From: Gammaproteobacteria bacterium
GTDB taxonomy: Bacteria; Pseudomonadota; Gammaproteobacteria; UBA6429; Thiohalophilaceae
Length of the DNA stretch: 45,284 nt
Assembly: GCA_030148325.1 (NCBI GenBank)
Contig: JASBTR010000013.1
Location: forward strand, 1 to 45,284
Reading direction: 5' to 3'
Positions 1 to 8,317 of the stretch are shown here, one piece after another (the stretch's first letter is position 1; the number at the start of each line of letters is the position of its first letter). The position numbers were made by a program, and so were the translations under genes. The notes beneath the pieces are model-generated. The model was given only the letters and a program-made list of their open reading frames with translations, was not told the DNA's origin and did no database searches.

Positions 1-1
1 C

Positions 2-400
2 TGGATCTGGGTAGAATCCATGCACGGCAAGGTGCGCTGCATGTGCCGCTTCAGTGAAGCGGTCGAACCCGGCACCGTCTGGACCTGGAACTCCATCGGC
101 AAGGCCAGCGGCGCCTGGGGACTGGACAGGGACGCGAATGAATCACGTCAGGGTTTCCTGCTCAATCATCTGATTTCAGAAGAACTGCCCGCCAATGAAG
201 ATGGCGAACATCTGTCGAACTCGGATCCTGTCTCCGGACAGGCAGGCTGGTATGACGTGCGCGTACGTGTCTACAAGGCCGGTGACGACGAAGAAAAAGT
301 CAGCTGGCCGCAGTTTGATCCCATACCCGCCGCACCCGGCACCGGCATACGGCGTAAATGGCAGGCCTACTTTGCGGGCAAATTTACCCGGGGTAAATGA
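2..400 (+). CDS. soeA: Sulfite dehydrogenase molybdopterin subunit SoeA, C-terminal fragment
   Basis: Only the last ~132 codons lie in the window; the frame is open from base 2 and stops at TGA 398-400. The residues resemble the C-terminal molybdopterin-dinucleotide binding domain of complex-iron-sulfur molybdoenzymes, with an open ...WVES.HG.V start, FLLNHLI, then SNSDP.SGQAGWYDVRV near the end. The identity rests mostly on context: a four-cluster ferredoxin subunit and a DmsC/NrfD-like membrane anchor follow directly, which is the soeABC order. SoeABC oxidises sulfite to sulfate on the cytoplasmic side and feeds electrons to the quinone pool. A related DMSO, tetrathionate or polysulfide reductase catalytic subunit cannot be excluded from this fragment. 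Confidence 0.72.
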   Translation, partial: WIWVESMHGKVRCMCRFSEAVEPGTVWTWNSIGKASGAWGLDRDANESRQGFLLNHLISEELPANEDGEHLSNSDPVSGQAGWYDVRVRVYKAGDDEEKVSWPQFDPIPAAPGTGIRRKWQAYFAGKFTRGK

Positions 401-415
401 AATCTCTGTGTGAAT

Positions 416-492
416 AACGCAGAGAACGCGGAGTCGCAGAGACGCGGAGAAAAATTATAGAAAACCTTTGCGCCTCTGCGTCCTCCGCGTTT
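416..492. repeat. Imperfect inverted repeat of the ACGCAGAG type between soeA and soeB
   Basis: The left arm (about 416-449) is rich in CGCAGAGaCGCGGAG units. The right arm (about 470-492) is its approximate reverse complement (CTCTGCGTCCTCCGCGTT). The same word family recurs at 1286-1436. The transcript would form an imperfect hairpin between two co-transcribed genes. It looks like a dispersed intergenic repeat rather than a gene; no ORF is apparent in it. Confidence 0.7.
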
Positions 493-522
493 ATTACCGG
501 AAATATAAAACTGGAACTATTT

Positions 523-1254
523 ATGACACAACTGGCATTAGTTATCGATCTCAACGTCTGCGTCGGCTGTCACGCCTGCGTGACGTCCTGCAAGGAATGG
601 AATACGTCCGGTGCGGCGGGCACGATGTGCGACGATAATCCCTATGGCGCCGATCCTACCGGCACGTTTTTCAATCGCGTGCAGACTTATGAAATTGGTG
701 AGTTCCCGCATACTGAAACCGTCCACTTTCCAAAGAGCTGCCTGCACTGCGAAGATCCGCCCTGCGTGCCGGTATGCCCTACCGGCGCCAGCTACAAGCG
801 CGAGAACGACGGCATTGTGCTGGTGGACTATGACAAGTGCATCGGCTGCCGCTACTGCTCCTGGGCCTGCCCCTACGGTGTGCGTGAGATCGACGAACAT
901 GAAAAGGTGATGAAAAAGTGCACCCTCTGTGTGGATCGCATTTACGATGAATCGCTGCCTGAAGCAGAGCGCAAGCCCGCCTGCGTGCTGGCCTGTCCCA
1001 CCAGCGCCCGTCTGTTCGGCGATGTGCATGATCCGCAGTCGGAAGTATCCATTACCATCCGAGAGGAAGGCGGCTATGCGCTGATGCCCGAATGGGGCAC
1101 CCGGCCATCGAACCATTATCTGCCACGACGCAAGACCCGCATGCATATCCATGAAGACGAACTGGTGCGGGCGGATAATCCGCTGAAGAAAGAACAGCGC
1201 GGCCATGCCGAGCCTGTCGATGCGCCTACACTGGACGATTCTACTTCGTGGTAA
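523..1254 (+). CDS. soeB: Sulfite dehydrogenase iron-sulfur subunit SoeB
   Basis: This 243-residue ferredoxin-type electron-transfer subunit has four cysteine sets for four [4Fe-4S] clusters: CVGCHACVTSC near residue 13, CLHCEDPPCVPVCP mid-protein, CIGCRYCSWACP, and a split CTLC...CVLACP set. This is the DmsB/PhsB/SoeB architecture, which passes electrons from the molybdenum subunit to a membrane anchor. It lies 122 nt after soeA and 210 nt before soeC, both gaps being filled by inverted repeats, so the three genes are probably co-transcribed. ATG 523 starts the protein just before the first cluster motif, as in the family. The stop codon sits inside a 15-bp tandem duplication. The substrate assignment (sulfite) comes from the operon, not from this subunit. 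Confidence 0.83.
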   Translation: MTQLALVIDLNVCVGCHACVTSCKEWNTSGAAGTMCDDNPYGADPTGTFFNRVQTYEIGEFPHTETVHFPKSCLHCEDPPCVPVCPTGASYKRENDGIVLVDYDKCIGCRYCSWACPYGVREIDEHEKVMKKCTLCVDRIYDESLPEAERKPACVLACPTSARLFGDVHDPQSEVSITIREEGGYALMPEWGTRPSNHYLPRRKTRMHIHEDELVRADNPLKKEQRGHAEPVDAPTLDDSTSW

Positions 1255-1274
1255 TAGATTTCGTGGTAATAGAT
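1245..1274. repeat. Perfect 15-bp tandem duplication spanning the soeB stop codon
   Basis: TTCGTGGTAATAGAT occurs at 1245-1259 and again at 1260-1274 without interruption. The first copy holds the last codons and TAA stop of soeB, so the second copy is untranslated. It looks like a slipped-strand duplication. Confidence 0.9.
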
Positions 1275-1285
1275 ATAGTTTTTAA

Positions 1286-1436
1286 TTAACGCAGAGGGCG
1301 CGAAGACGCAGAGACGCAAAGATTATTAATAAAAGAACATCTGATTTTGCCACTCCGGCTTTCGCCAGAGTGACTTATTCAGAAGTTCCATAATTTATTC
1401 TCTGCGTCTCTGCGTCTTCGCGCCCTCTGCGTTAAA
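1286..1436. repeat. Long near-perfect inverted repeat with a nested hairpin, between soeB and soeC
   Basis: The arm at about 1286-1320 (TTAACGCAGAGGGCGCGAAG then ACGCAGAGACGCAAA) is matched at about 1401-1435 by its reverse complement with roughly two mismatches in 35. The ~80-nt interior contains a second hairpin (CACTCcGGC-TTTC-GCCaGAGTG, about 1351-1372). It fills most of the soeB-soeC gap, ending 29 nt before the soeC start. It shares its core words with the repeat at 416-492. It could be a MITE-like element or an mRNA-stabilising structure. Confidence 0.85.
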
Positions 1437-1464
1437 AATATAAATTTAGCTTAAGAGGCACACC

Positions 1465-2442
1465 ATGCATCCTGCATTTTCAGTTATTTTCCTGACCACC
1501 CTGATCGGTGTCGGTCAGGGTCTGTTCCTGGCGATTTTTACCGGCCAGAGTTATTCCGCGGTTGAGCTGTTGCCAACCGAGGACAGTGTCCAGTTTTATG
1601 CAACGGGCTCGATGATTGCACTGGCCTTCCTGTTTGCAGGGCTTATCGCATCAATCTTCCACCTGGGGCATCCGGAGCGCGCCTGGCGCGCGGCAACGAA
1701 GTGGCGCACTTCCTGGCTCTCACGTGAAGTCATCATCCTGCCTGTCGTCATGTTTCTGGTTTTCCTGTACGGCCTGATGCACTACTTTGGCTGGGATACC
1801 ATGCTCACCACCAGTAAGAGCGGCGCCCGGCTACAACTAACACTGATCGTTGGCGGACTGGGGGTTATCGCCACCTTCACCCTGTTCCTCTGCACCGGTA
1901 TGATTTACGCTGCGATTAAATTTCTGCAGGAGTGGGCCAGCCCGCTTACGGTGATCAACTATCTGCTGCTGGGCACGGCTTCCGGATTTATACTAGCCAC
2001 GGCCTTTTCTTTCTACAGTGCGCCGGGACTGGTAAAGTTCTATGGTGTCTGGGCTACCATTATCACACTCACAGCCCTGATCACTCGTAGTGCCGCCCTG
2101 CTGCGCAACACCCGTATCAAATATAAGTCCAGCATGCAGACCGCCATCGGTGTGCGCCACAACCAGATCCAGCAGAAATCTATGGGCTTCATGGGCGGTT
2201 CAGTCAATACTCGCGATTTTTTCCACCACCAGACCCGCCTGTTTATGAAATCCATTAAATGGATTTTCATGCTGCTGACGTTTTTCCTGCCTCTGCTATT
2301 TCTCTGGTCCGGTATCGAACAGAACAATGGCACCACTCTTATTATGGCCTTTTTGATTCAATATATCGGCCTGATTGCCGAGCGCTGGTTTTTCTTCGCC
2401 CAGGCCAATCATCCACAAAATCTCTACTACCAGACTATATAA
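1465..2442 (+). CDS. soeC: Sulfite dehydrogenase membrane anchor SoeC (DmsC/NrfD-like)
   Basis: This 325-residue polytopic membrane protein has about eight hydrophobic segments (for example residues ~5-25, 50-68, 92-110, 130-155, 168-188 and 195-215). The motif FHLGHPERAWRA near residue 65 is typical of the DmsC/NrfD anchor family that binds quinone and receives electrons from the ferredoxin subunit. It begins with ATG after AAGAGG (SD spacing about 6). In SoeABC the anchor places the catalytic pair on the cytoplasmic face and reduces quinone. The family is broad (DMSO, tetrathionate and polysulfide reductases share it), so the name again depends on operon order. Confidence 0.8.
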   Translation: MHPAFSVIFLTTLIGVGQGLFLAIFTGQSYSAVELLPTEDSVQFYATGSMIALAFLFAGLIASIFHLGHPERAWRAATKWRTSWLSREVIILPVVMFLVFLYGLMHYFGWDTMLTTSKSGARLQLTLIVGGLGVIATFTLFLCTGMIYAAIKFLQEWASPLTVINYLLLGTASGFILATAFSFYSAPGLVKFYGVWATIITLTALITRSAALLRNTRIKYKSSMQTAIGVRHNQIQQKSMGFMGGSVNTRDFFHHQTRLFMKSIKWIFMLLTFFLPLLFLWSGIEQNNGTTLIMAFLIQYIGLIAERWFFFAQANHPQNLYYQTI

Positions 2443-2616
2443 CCCCTGTTCTCTCCTGGTGGGGAACTTACGCAGGATGCGGTGCGTAGTGTGCGACAAA
2501 CCGGAAGTCCGTTCAGAAAACCGGAGTGATCTGACTCCCTGATTTCGATATGATGATAAAAGCTATTGTCATTTTATTAACAAAACAATTGAAATAAGAA
2601 ATCAGGCAAACATCCC

Positions 2617-4047
2617 ATGCTGTACGGCACGTTACTGATTAGCTCCATTCTGCTGCAGGCAGCTGCCGTAATTCAGACCTTTCGCCTGCTGCGCACAACC
2701 GGCTGGCGCATTCCATGGTTACTGCTGGCGCTGGCCATCATGCTCATGCTGGTGCGCCGCCTGAGCGAATTCTACCTGCACCTTACCGGCCATGAATTTC
2801 ATTCGCCGCAACTGTTTGCTGAAATTCTGGCAATCATTGCCTCCATGCTGTTACTGGCCGCACTCGCCCGCCTGCAACCCGTTATTGCCTCAGCTGAAAT
2901 GGTTCGCATGCAGCTGACCAAAAACAGGCGCCAACTGCGTCAGGCGCAGCACATGGCAAAGCTGGGTTTCTGGGAATGGAATCTTATTACCGATGAATTC
3001 AACTGTTCCGAAGAAATGGCCTGCATGCTGAGTTGCCGGGAAGATAGAACCGATCGTAGCTTTCAGGGCTTACTGGAACATGTGCATCCCCAGGATCGTA
3101 TCACCTTTCGTGAAAAAATGAATAACGCTCTGTATGAACATGCAACATTTGATATCAAACACCGCCTGATAGAACTGGAGGGTGTGACACGTAATCTCTG
3201 GCATCAGGCCGAAGTCATTTATGACAACGCGGGACGCCCCGAATACGTCTACGGAATTCTACAGGACATCACCGAGCAGACACTGGCGGAACAACGCCTT
3301 GCTGAAACCAATGCCAACCTGCGCCAGCAGCAGACAGAACTGGCGCACGCCACACGCATGGCGACACTGGGTGAAATGGCTTCGGGCATCGCCCATGAAA
3401 TCAACCAGCCTCTGGGAGCTATTCTGATCTATGCCAATGGCGGCAAAAACCATCTCGCAAAATCCAGCCTCTCGGTCGCAGAAACCGGCGAACTCTTTGA
3501 ACAGATTGTTACCCAGGCAGAACGCGCGGCCAAGATTATCAAGCGCATGCGCGCCTTCGTGCGTAAGGAAGATGTGCATATTCAGAAGATCGAGCTTGCC
3601 GCACTGATTGAGCGCGTAATCACCTTTATCCATGCGACGACCCACTCCCGCCAGCTGCAATTTGAAACAGACTGCGAACCTGACCTGCCCGCTGTCTATG
3701 CAGACACCATACAGATAGAACAGGTCATTACCAACCTGATACTCAATGCCATCGAGGCAATGGAACAGGCCAACTCTTATTACCAGTTAATTCGAATACA
3801 TGCGCACACCGATGGCGCAGGTTTTGTCCAGGTCAGCATCAGCGATACAGGACCGGGCGTGGCTGATGATATTCGGCTGCGCCTGTTTGATCCCTTCTTT
3901 ACCTCAAAGGCCAAGGGACTGGGACTGGGCCTGTCTATATGTAAAACTATTATAGAAAATTATGGCGGCACACTGGAACTGGTAACAAAATCAAATCAGG
4001 CAGGCGCCACCTTCAGGTTCACCCTCCCGTTAAGGAAAGACAGTTAA
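2617..4047 (+). CDS. Membrane sensor histidine kinase, PAS-HisKA-HATPase (FixL/TodS-like)
   Basis: This 476-residue kinase has about three N-terminal transmembrane spans (residues 4-20, 33-47 and 68-86). A PAS-type domain covers ~112-220 (GFWEWN...GILQDITE) and is followed by a short coiled segment. The H-box contains the presumed phosphoacceptor His260 (GIAHEINQPLGAI). The ATPase domain has N-box NLILNAIEA, G1 box DTGPG at ~410 and G2 box GLGLGLS at ~434. The H-box subtype is that of FixL/DctB-like kinases. It overlaps the downstream response regulator by one base (TAATG), so the two are a co-translated pair. The PAS domain shows no obvious heme or flavin signature I could assign, so the stimulus is unknown. 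Regulation of the adjacent soe genes or of respiration is a guess from position. Confidence 0.88.
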   Translation: MLYGTLLISSILLQAAAVIQTFRLLRTTGWRIPWLLLALAIMLMLVRRLSEFYLHLTGHEFHSPQLFAEILAIIASMLLLAALARLQPVIASAEMVRMQLTKNRRQLRQAQHMAKLGFWEWNLITDEFNCSEEMACMLSCREDRTDRSFQGLLEHVHPQDRITFREKMNNALYEHATFDIKHRLIELEGVTRNLWHQAEVIYDNAGRPEYVYGILQDITEQTLAEQRLAETNANLRQQQTELAHATRMATLGEMASGIAHEINQPLGAILIYANGGKNHLAKSSLSVAETGELFEQIVTQAERAAKIIKRMRAFVRKEDVHIQKIELAALIERVITFIHATTHSRQLQFETDCEPDLPAVYADTIQIEQVITNLILNAIEAMEQANSYYQLIRIHAHTDGAGFVQVSISDTGPGVADDIRLRLFDPFFTSKAKGLGLGLSICKTIIENYGGTLELVTKSNQAGATFRFTLPLRKDS

Positions 4048-4652
4048 TGGATAATCAGCATTTCTGTATTTATATTATTGATGATGACAGAGGCATGCGG
4101 GATTCACTCGCCTGGCTGGTAAAGTCAGCCGACTACGATGCCGCCACATTTGAAACTGCGGAATCCTTTCTCAAAAACATCCCGGAGCATAAACTGGGGT
4201 GCGTGATTGCCGATATTCGTATGCCGGGCATATCCGGTCTGGAGCTATACCAGAAACTGTCACAAATGGATTTCCAGATGCCCGTGATTATCATCACCGG
4301 GCATGGCGATATTTCCATGGCGGTGAAAGCACTGAAAGATGGTGTGTTTGACTTTGTTGAAAAGCCTTTTGACGATAAGGTTATTCTCGACAGTATCCGC
4401 ATGGCGGTACAGTACTGTGAACACCAGCAGGAGCAGCGTTCCATCCATGAAATGCTCAGCGCACGCTTCGAGACGCTGACCTCGCGGGAAAAAGAAGTCA
4501 TGGACAAGATTGTGCTGGGCATGTCCAACAAACAGATTGCCGCGACACTGAATATCAGCATCAAAACCGTTGAAGTTCATCGCTCGCGCGTGATGGAAAA
4601 AATGCAGGCCAGCTCCCTGGCGGCGCTGGTGCGCATGTCGCTGAAGATATAA
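4047..4652 (+). CDS. FixJ-type response regulator (REC + LuxR HTH)
   Basis: This 201-residue protein has an N-terminal receiver domain with acidic pocket D12-D14, phosphoacceptor Asp56 (IADIRMPG), the conserved Thr (IITGHGD) and Lys (VEKPF). A C-terminal LuxR/FixJ helix-turn-helix follows (LTSREKEVMDKI...NKQIAATLNISIKTVEVHRSRVMEKM). The architecture and length match FixJ/TtrR/StyR-type activators. ATG 4047 overlaps the kinase stop, indicating translational coupling. Downstream, inverted segments ATTCCGTTC (4666-4674) and GAACGGAAT (4706-4714) could form a weak hairpin before the ubiT promoter. TtrR-like regulators often sit beside molybdoenzyme genes, which fits the soe neighbourhood, but targets cannot be read from sequence. 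Confidence 0.9.
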   Translation: MDNQHFCIYIIDDDRGMRDSLAWLVKSADYDAATFETAESFLKNIPEHKLGCVIADIRMPGISGLELYQKLSQMDFQMPVIIITGHGDISMAVKALKDGVFDFVEKPFDDKVILDSIRMAVQYCEHQQEQRSIHEMLSARFETLTSREKEVMDKIVLGMSNKQIAATLNISIKTVEVHRSRVMEKMQASSLAALVRMSLKI

Positions 4653-4736
4653 AGGCGCCTGCCTAATTCCGTTCACCCTGAACCGAGCAAAGATCGCCGA
4701 AGAGAGAACGGAATCAATCAGGGGTAAATATAAATA

Positions 4737-4778
4737 TTGATCCAGATCAGTTTATTCCCCGCCCCGCTGCAATAATCT
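4737..4778 (+). promoter_or_regulatory. FNR/DNR box and -10 element upstream of ubiT
   Basis: TTGATCCAGATCAG at 4737-4750 matches the FNR/DNR consensus TTGAT-N4-ATCAA at 9 of 10 positions. A -10-like TAATCT lies at 4773-4778, 22 nt after the box, which is class II activator spacing. The ubiT ATG is at 4815. In E. coli ubiT is part of the O2-independent ubiquinone pathway, so anaerobic activation makes sense. Confidence 0.72.
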
Positions 4779-4814
4779 AATTGTCTGTTTTTTTTTACTA
4801 TCGGTAAGTACGCG

Positions 4815-5315
4815 ATGAAACTCCCCCTCTGGCCACTGAAGCTCGCCCTGCGCGGCATCCCGGATACCCTCCACTCCCGGCTACTGAGCCACGGCTTCAA
4901 CCATCTCATGAAAGGCCAGTGTTTCAGTTCCCGGCTGGAGCAGCTACAGGGCAAACGACTGTGGCTGACGATCACGGATACGGGCAATACCTGGCGTTTC
5001 CGTATCCAGGATGGGCGCTTCCTGCCCGATCAGTTACAGAGCGATCCGGAAATACATATCAGCGGCAAACTCAACCACTTTCTGCTGCTCGCAACTCGCA
5101 ATGAAGATCCGGACACCCTGTTCTTCGCCCGCCAGTTGAGTATGGAGGGGAATACCGAAGACGGGCTCTATTTGAAAAATATGATCGATGCGATGGAGTT
5201 TGACTCTGAAGCCCACTTCAAGGCCTTTATTGGTGAGGCCATTGGAATCCGGCTTGCTGCACAGCTCAAACGTCTGGATCTGGGTCGGCACATAAATTCT
5301 ATGGTTAATTCCTGA
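4815..5315 (+). CDS. ubiT: O2-independent ubiquinone biosynthesis accessory factor UbiT (SCP2 domain)
   Basis: This 166-residue protein has an SCP2-like lipid-binding fold: a basic amphipathic N-terminus (MKLPLWPLKLALRGIP), then the segments DPEIHISGKLNHFLLLATRNEDPDTLFFARQL and MEGNTEDGLYLKNMIDAMEF, the signature of the YhbT/UbiT family. UbiT is thought to bind quinone precursors and works with UbiU and UbiV to make ubiquinone without oxygen. The partners are encoded at 8769-10796 on the other strand, so the set is complete in this window. An FNR-type box sits 65 nt upstream of the start. Length and order of conserved blocks agree with the E. coli protein. Confidence 0.88.
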   Translation: MKLPLWPLKLALRGIPDTLHSRLLSHGFNHLMKGQCFSSRLEQLQGKRLWLTITDTGNTWRFRIQDGRFLPDQLQSDPEIHISGKLNHFLLLATRNEDPDTLFFARQLSMEGNTEDGLYLKNMIDAMEFDSEAHFKAFIGEAIGIRLAAQLKRLDLGRHINSMVNS

Positions 5316-5374
5316 GACCGATTTTTTAAAGCCCCCTGGCTTTAATTCCCCGCAGCCTGCTGTAATGACTATCC

Positions 5375-5421
5375 GAAACGCCAGCCGGCTGGCGTTTCAG
5401 CTTGTTGCTTCGACCTTTTTT
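5375..5421 (+). terminator. Perfect 24-bp palindrome plus T-run, likely terminator after ubiT
   Basis: GAAACGCCAGCC at 5375-5386 is followed at once by its reverse complement GGCTGGCGTTTC (5387-5398). A T6 run lies at 5416-5421, so the T-tract is about 17 nt away rather than adjacent. A weaker AAAGCC/GGCTTT hairpin precedes it at 5328-5343. It probably ends ubiT transcription ahead of the ybiT promoter. Confidence 0.5.
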
Positions 5422-5498
5422 CGTTTTCGCGACGACGCTCTCTGTGGCATAATGCCCGACCTTTTTCCCTGTATTTATAATCCCCCCGGAAGTTTCCC

Positions 5499-7091
5499 TT
5501 GATTACGACAGCAAATATCACCATGCAATTTGGGGCCAAACCCCTGTTTGAAAACATTTCCGTCAAATTTGGCAATGGCAACCGCTATGGCCTGATTGGC
5601 GCCAACGGCTGTGGTAAATCCACCTTTATGAAAATACTGGGCGGCGACCTGGAACCCACGTCAGGCAATGTCTCGGTCGATATGAATGAGCTCGTCGGCA
5701 AACTGGGGCAGGATCAATTCGCATTTGAGAACAACACGGTACTGGATACGGTGATCATGGGACATGAGCGTCTCTGGCGAATCAAAAGGGAACGCGACCG
5801 CATCTATTCACTTGCCGAAATGAGTGAAGAAGATGGGATGAAGGTGGCCGATCTGGAAGTCGAGTTTGCTGAACTCGATGGTTATACCGCCGAATCCCGC
5901 GCAGGTGAACTATTGCTGGGGCTTGAAATCCCACTGGCTCAACATAATGATCTGATGAGCAGCATCGCACCCGGCTGGAAGTTACGCGTCCTGCTCGCCC
6001 AGGCGCTGTTCGCCGATCCGGATATTCTACTGCTGGATGAACCCACCAATAACCTGGACATCAATACCATTCGCTGGCTGGAAAAAATACTCAACGAACG
6101 CAACAGCACTATTATTATCATCTCCCATGATCGCCACTTTTTAAATAGCGTATGCACACACATGGCCGATCTGGATTACGGTGAGCTACGCGTTTATCCC
6201 GGTAATTATGATGAGTACATGACGGCATCTACCCAGGCCCGGGAACGCCTGCTTTCCGATAACGCGAAGAAAAAGGCCCAGATAAACGAACTTCAGTCAT
6301 TTGTCAGCCGCTTTTCCGCCAATGCCTCCAAGGCCAAACAGGCAACCTCGCGTGCCAGACAGATTGAAAAAATTAAACTCGAGGAAGTCAAACCCTCCAG
6401 CCGTAAAAATCCGTTCATTCGTTTTGAACAGGAGAAAAAACTCTATCGCAATGCGCTTGAACTGGAAAACCTGAGCAAAGGATTCGATGACCAGCCGCTG
6501 TTCAGCGACCTGAGTATGCTGGCTGAAGTGGGAGAACGTATTGCCGTGATCGGACCCAACGGTATCGGTAAAACAACCCTGTTACGCACGCTGGTACACG
6601 ACCTTCCACCAGATAACGGCAAGGTCAAATGGTCTGAAAATATTAACATTGGCTATTATGCACAGGATCATTCGGACGATTTTAGTAACGACATGTCATT
6701 ATTTGACTGGATGAGCCAGTGGATGAAACCCGCAGATGACGAACAATCAGTCCGCGCCGTACTCGGCCGGATGTTGTTCTCTCAGGATGAAATCAAAAAA
6801 TCCGTAACGAAGATTTCCGGCGGCGAACAGGGTCGTATGCTATTCAGTAAACTCATGTTACAACAGCCAAACGTTTTAGTTATGGATGAGCCGACTAACC
6901 ATCTGGACATGGAGTCGATCGAATCCCTCAACCTTGCCCTGGAAAATTACCCCGGCACCCTGATTTTTGTCAGTCATGACCGGGAGTTTGTTTCCTCACT
7001 GGCGACCCGGATTATTGAGTTGACAGCAACCGGAATAAACAACTACAGCGGCACCTATGAAGAGTACCTGCGTAGTCAGAGTGCGGATTAA
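5499..7091 (+). CDS. ybiT: ABC-F family ATPase, YbiT type
   Basis: This 530-residue soluble protein has two ABC ATPase domains and no membrane part. Domain 1 has Walker [10 protein letters not shown] (~residue 35) and Walker [13 protein letters not shown]. Domain 2 has Walker [10 protein letters not shown], signature ISGGEQGRM and Walker [13 protein letters not shown]. Between them lies the ABC-F linker with [17 protein letters not shown]. Blocks match my recollection of E. coli YbiT, also 530 residues, closely. ABC-F proteins bind the ribosomal E site and modulate stalled or initiating ribosomes. The start is TTG at 5499: it has GGAAG at 5488-5492 with 6-nt spacing, and the first eight residues align with YbiT, so the later in-frame ATG at 5523 is less likely. 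Confidence 0.95.
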   Translation: MITTANITMQFGAKPLFENISVKFGNGNRYGLIGANGCGKSTFMKILGGDLEPTSGNVSVDMNELVGKLGQDQFAFENNTVLDTVIMGHERLWRIKRERDRIYSLAEMSEEDGMKVADLEVEFAELDGYTAESRAGELLLGLEIPLAQHNDLMSSIAPGWKLRVLLAQALFADPDILLLDEPTNNLDINTIRWLEKILNERNSTIIIISHDRHFLNSVCTHMADLDYGELRVYPGNYDEYMTASTQARERLLSDNAKKKAQINELQSFVSRFSANASKAKQATSRARQIEKIKLEEVKPSSRKNPFIRFEQEKKLYRNALELENLSKGFDDQPLFSDLSMLAEVGERIAVIGPNGIGKTTLLRTLVHDLPPDNGKVKWSENINIGYYAQDHSDDFSNDMSLFDWMSQWMKPADDEQSVRAVLGRMLFSQDEIKKSVTKISGGEQGRMLFSKLMLQQPNVLVMDEPTNHLDMESIESLNLALENYPGTLIFVSHDREFVSSLATRIIELTATGINNYSGTYEEYLRSQSAD

Positions 7092-7104
7092 GAAAACGTT
7101 TATT

Positions 7105-7206
7105 TGTAGGTTCGCCTTCAGGCGAACGCGGTGCTCAAGCAAGGGTACGCAACAGCAGGCTTTGTCGGTATATGCACCTCCGCGTGCGGCTGAAGCCGCA
7201 CCTACC
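7105..7206. repeat. REP/BIME-like paired hairpins after ybiT
   Basis: TGTAGGTTCGCC begins a hairpin (GTTCGCC-TTCA-GGCGAAC, 7110-7127). GTGCGGC-TGAA-GCCGCACCTAC (7184-7205) closes it. The outer ends GTAGGT and ACCTAC are inverted, giving a two-hairpin element. A degenerate relative occurs at 21231-21304. It lies between the convergent ybiT and rlmA genes and may also act as a bidirectional terminator. Confidence 0.75.
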
Positions 7207-7230
7207 TAAGCCTGGAAACCAGGATCAAAT

Positions 7231-8088
7231 TTACTCTTTCTGCAACACTCGAAAGACAACATCCACAGTTAAATCCAGTTCTTTCAAATTAACTGCGGCT
7301 TCCCGACCTTCTTTTGTCGCGCGATAGAAATGCGGCGTCATTAAAAGCAAATGATTAATTTGCTCATTATTGATGACCCCTGTTTTAAATTGAAGCGGCT
7401 GCCTGTCCAGCAGCGAAAACCCCTTTTCTTCAAGGTAAGAAAGATCCTGTGGCTGTGACTTTTTGACTTCGGGGTAAATTGTTTCTCTCAATTCCTTTAA
7501 ATGATCGGGCCCAGGCTCAACAAGAATAACCTTGCCTCCCGGTTTTAATATTTTTTTAAAGCCCGCGAAACTCTGAAATCCAAACACACATAAAACAATA
7601 TCGACACTACCAGCACAAACCGGAGGTTGTCTGTTAGTGCCCACGATCCAGCTTATTTGTCTGTTTCTTTTTGCAGCCTCGGTTATTGCGGCTTTCGATA
7701 TATCCAGACCAACAAAGGACAGCTCACCACAATCATTTTTATCTTTGAGGTAATTAAACACATAATCAAAATAATAACCCTCCCCACAACCCGCATCCAT
7801 CAGGCAGATTTTTTCAGCATCCACGAGATGTGTAACTATAATTTCAGTTAACTTATTAGCCACAGGCACATATACGCCTGAGTTCAAAAATCGAGAACGC
7901 GCCGAAACCATCTCCTTGCTGTCGCCCGGATGCTTCGTTCTTTTATGCTGCACGGGCAATAAATTGACATAGCCCTGACGCGCGATATCAAACGTATGCC
8001 CGTTGACACAAACCAGCTGCTTCTCACGAAGCTCAAGCCGTTCGCCATCAAGAGGGCAGGCCAGATTATCGGCTTTCACAATATTCAT
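7231..8088 (-). CDS. rlmA: 23S rRNA (guanine-N1)-methyltransferase RlmA
   Basis: This 285-residue protein has an N-terminal zinc-finger-like module (C11-x2-D14...C27-x3-H31), then the family block GYVNLLPVQHKR-KHPGDSKEMVSAR, and a Rossmann methyltransferase domain with motif I MDAGCGEGYY and the LKPGGKVILVEPGPDHL strand-loop. RlmA methylates G745 in helix 35 of 23S rRNA using S-adenosylmethionine. The second zinc ligand, Cys in E. coli RlmA (CPLC), is Asp here (CPLD), so the finger may bind zinc differently or not at all. It is convergent with ybiT and separated from it by a REP-like element. No obvious SD precedes ATG 8088, but the zinc-finger residues fix the start region. Confidence 0.88.
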   Translation of the reverse strand: MNIVKADNLACPLDGERLELREKQLVCVNGHTFDIARQGYVNLLPVQHKRTKHPGDSKEMVSARSRFLNSGVYVPVANKLTEIIVTHLVDAEKICLMDAGCGEGYYFDYVFNYLKDKNDCGELSFVGLDISKAAITEAAKRNRQISWIVGTNRQPPVCAGSVDIVLCVFGFQSFAGFKKILKPGGKVILVEPGPDHLKELRETIYPEVKKSQPQDLSYLEEKGFSLLDRQPLQFKTGVINNEQINHLLLMTPHFYRATKEGREAAVNLKELDLTVDVVFRVLQKE

Positions 8089-8141
8089 TGCTTTATTTTA
8101 ACAGCGAATGAAAAAAAACCGGTAGGGTGGGTGCAGGGTTT

Positions 8142-8300
8142 AATAAATGACCCCGCCGCAAGCGGACGGGGTATTAAATCGTAGGAGCGAGCTTGCTCGC
8201 GAATGCGGTTGGATGAACCTCAAACTATTCGTGGGCAAGCCCGCTCCTACCGGTTTTCGCCGCAAGCAGTGGGGAATTTAACCCATAGAGATTAATGAGG
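8142..8300. repeat. Composite dispersed repeat, copy 1
   Basis: This ~159-bp unit consists of a CCCCGCCGCAAGCGGACGGGG hairpin plus GGTATTAAATC, then GTAGGAGCGAGCTTGCTCGC, a short spacer with GGATGAACCTCAAACTATTC, then GGGCAAGCCCGCTCCTAC, CGGTTTTCGCCGCAAGC and GGGGAATTTAACCCATA-GAGATTAA. Nearly the same sequence is at 30647-30806. It fills the gap between the rlmA start and the 3' end of the next gene. Confidence 0.88.
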
Positions 8301-8317
8301 CAAAAATAATGAATACC

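Noticed and set aside
538..1206. 222-residue minus-strand frame opposite soeB
   Set aside because: It lies fully antisense to a gene with four clear ferredoxin motifs and has no recognisable domain or SD; its length comes from codon bias of soeB.
8142..8300. CRISPR-like repeat
   Set aside because: The unit is single here, built of different hairpins, with no regular repeat-spacer alternation or cas genes; it is a dispersed intergenic repeat.
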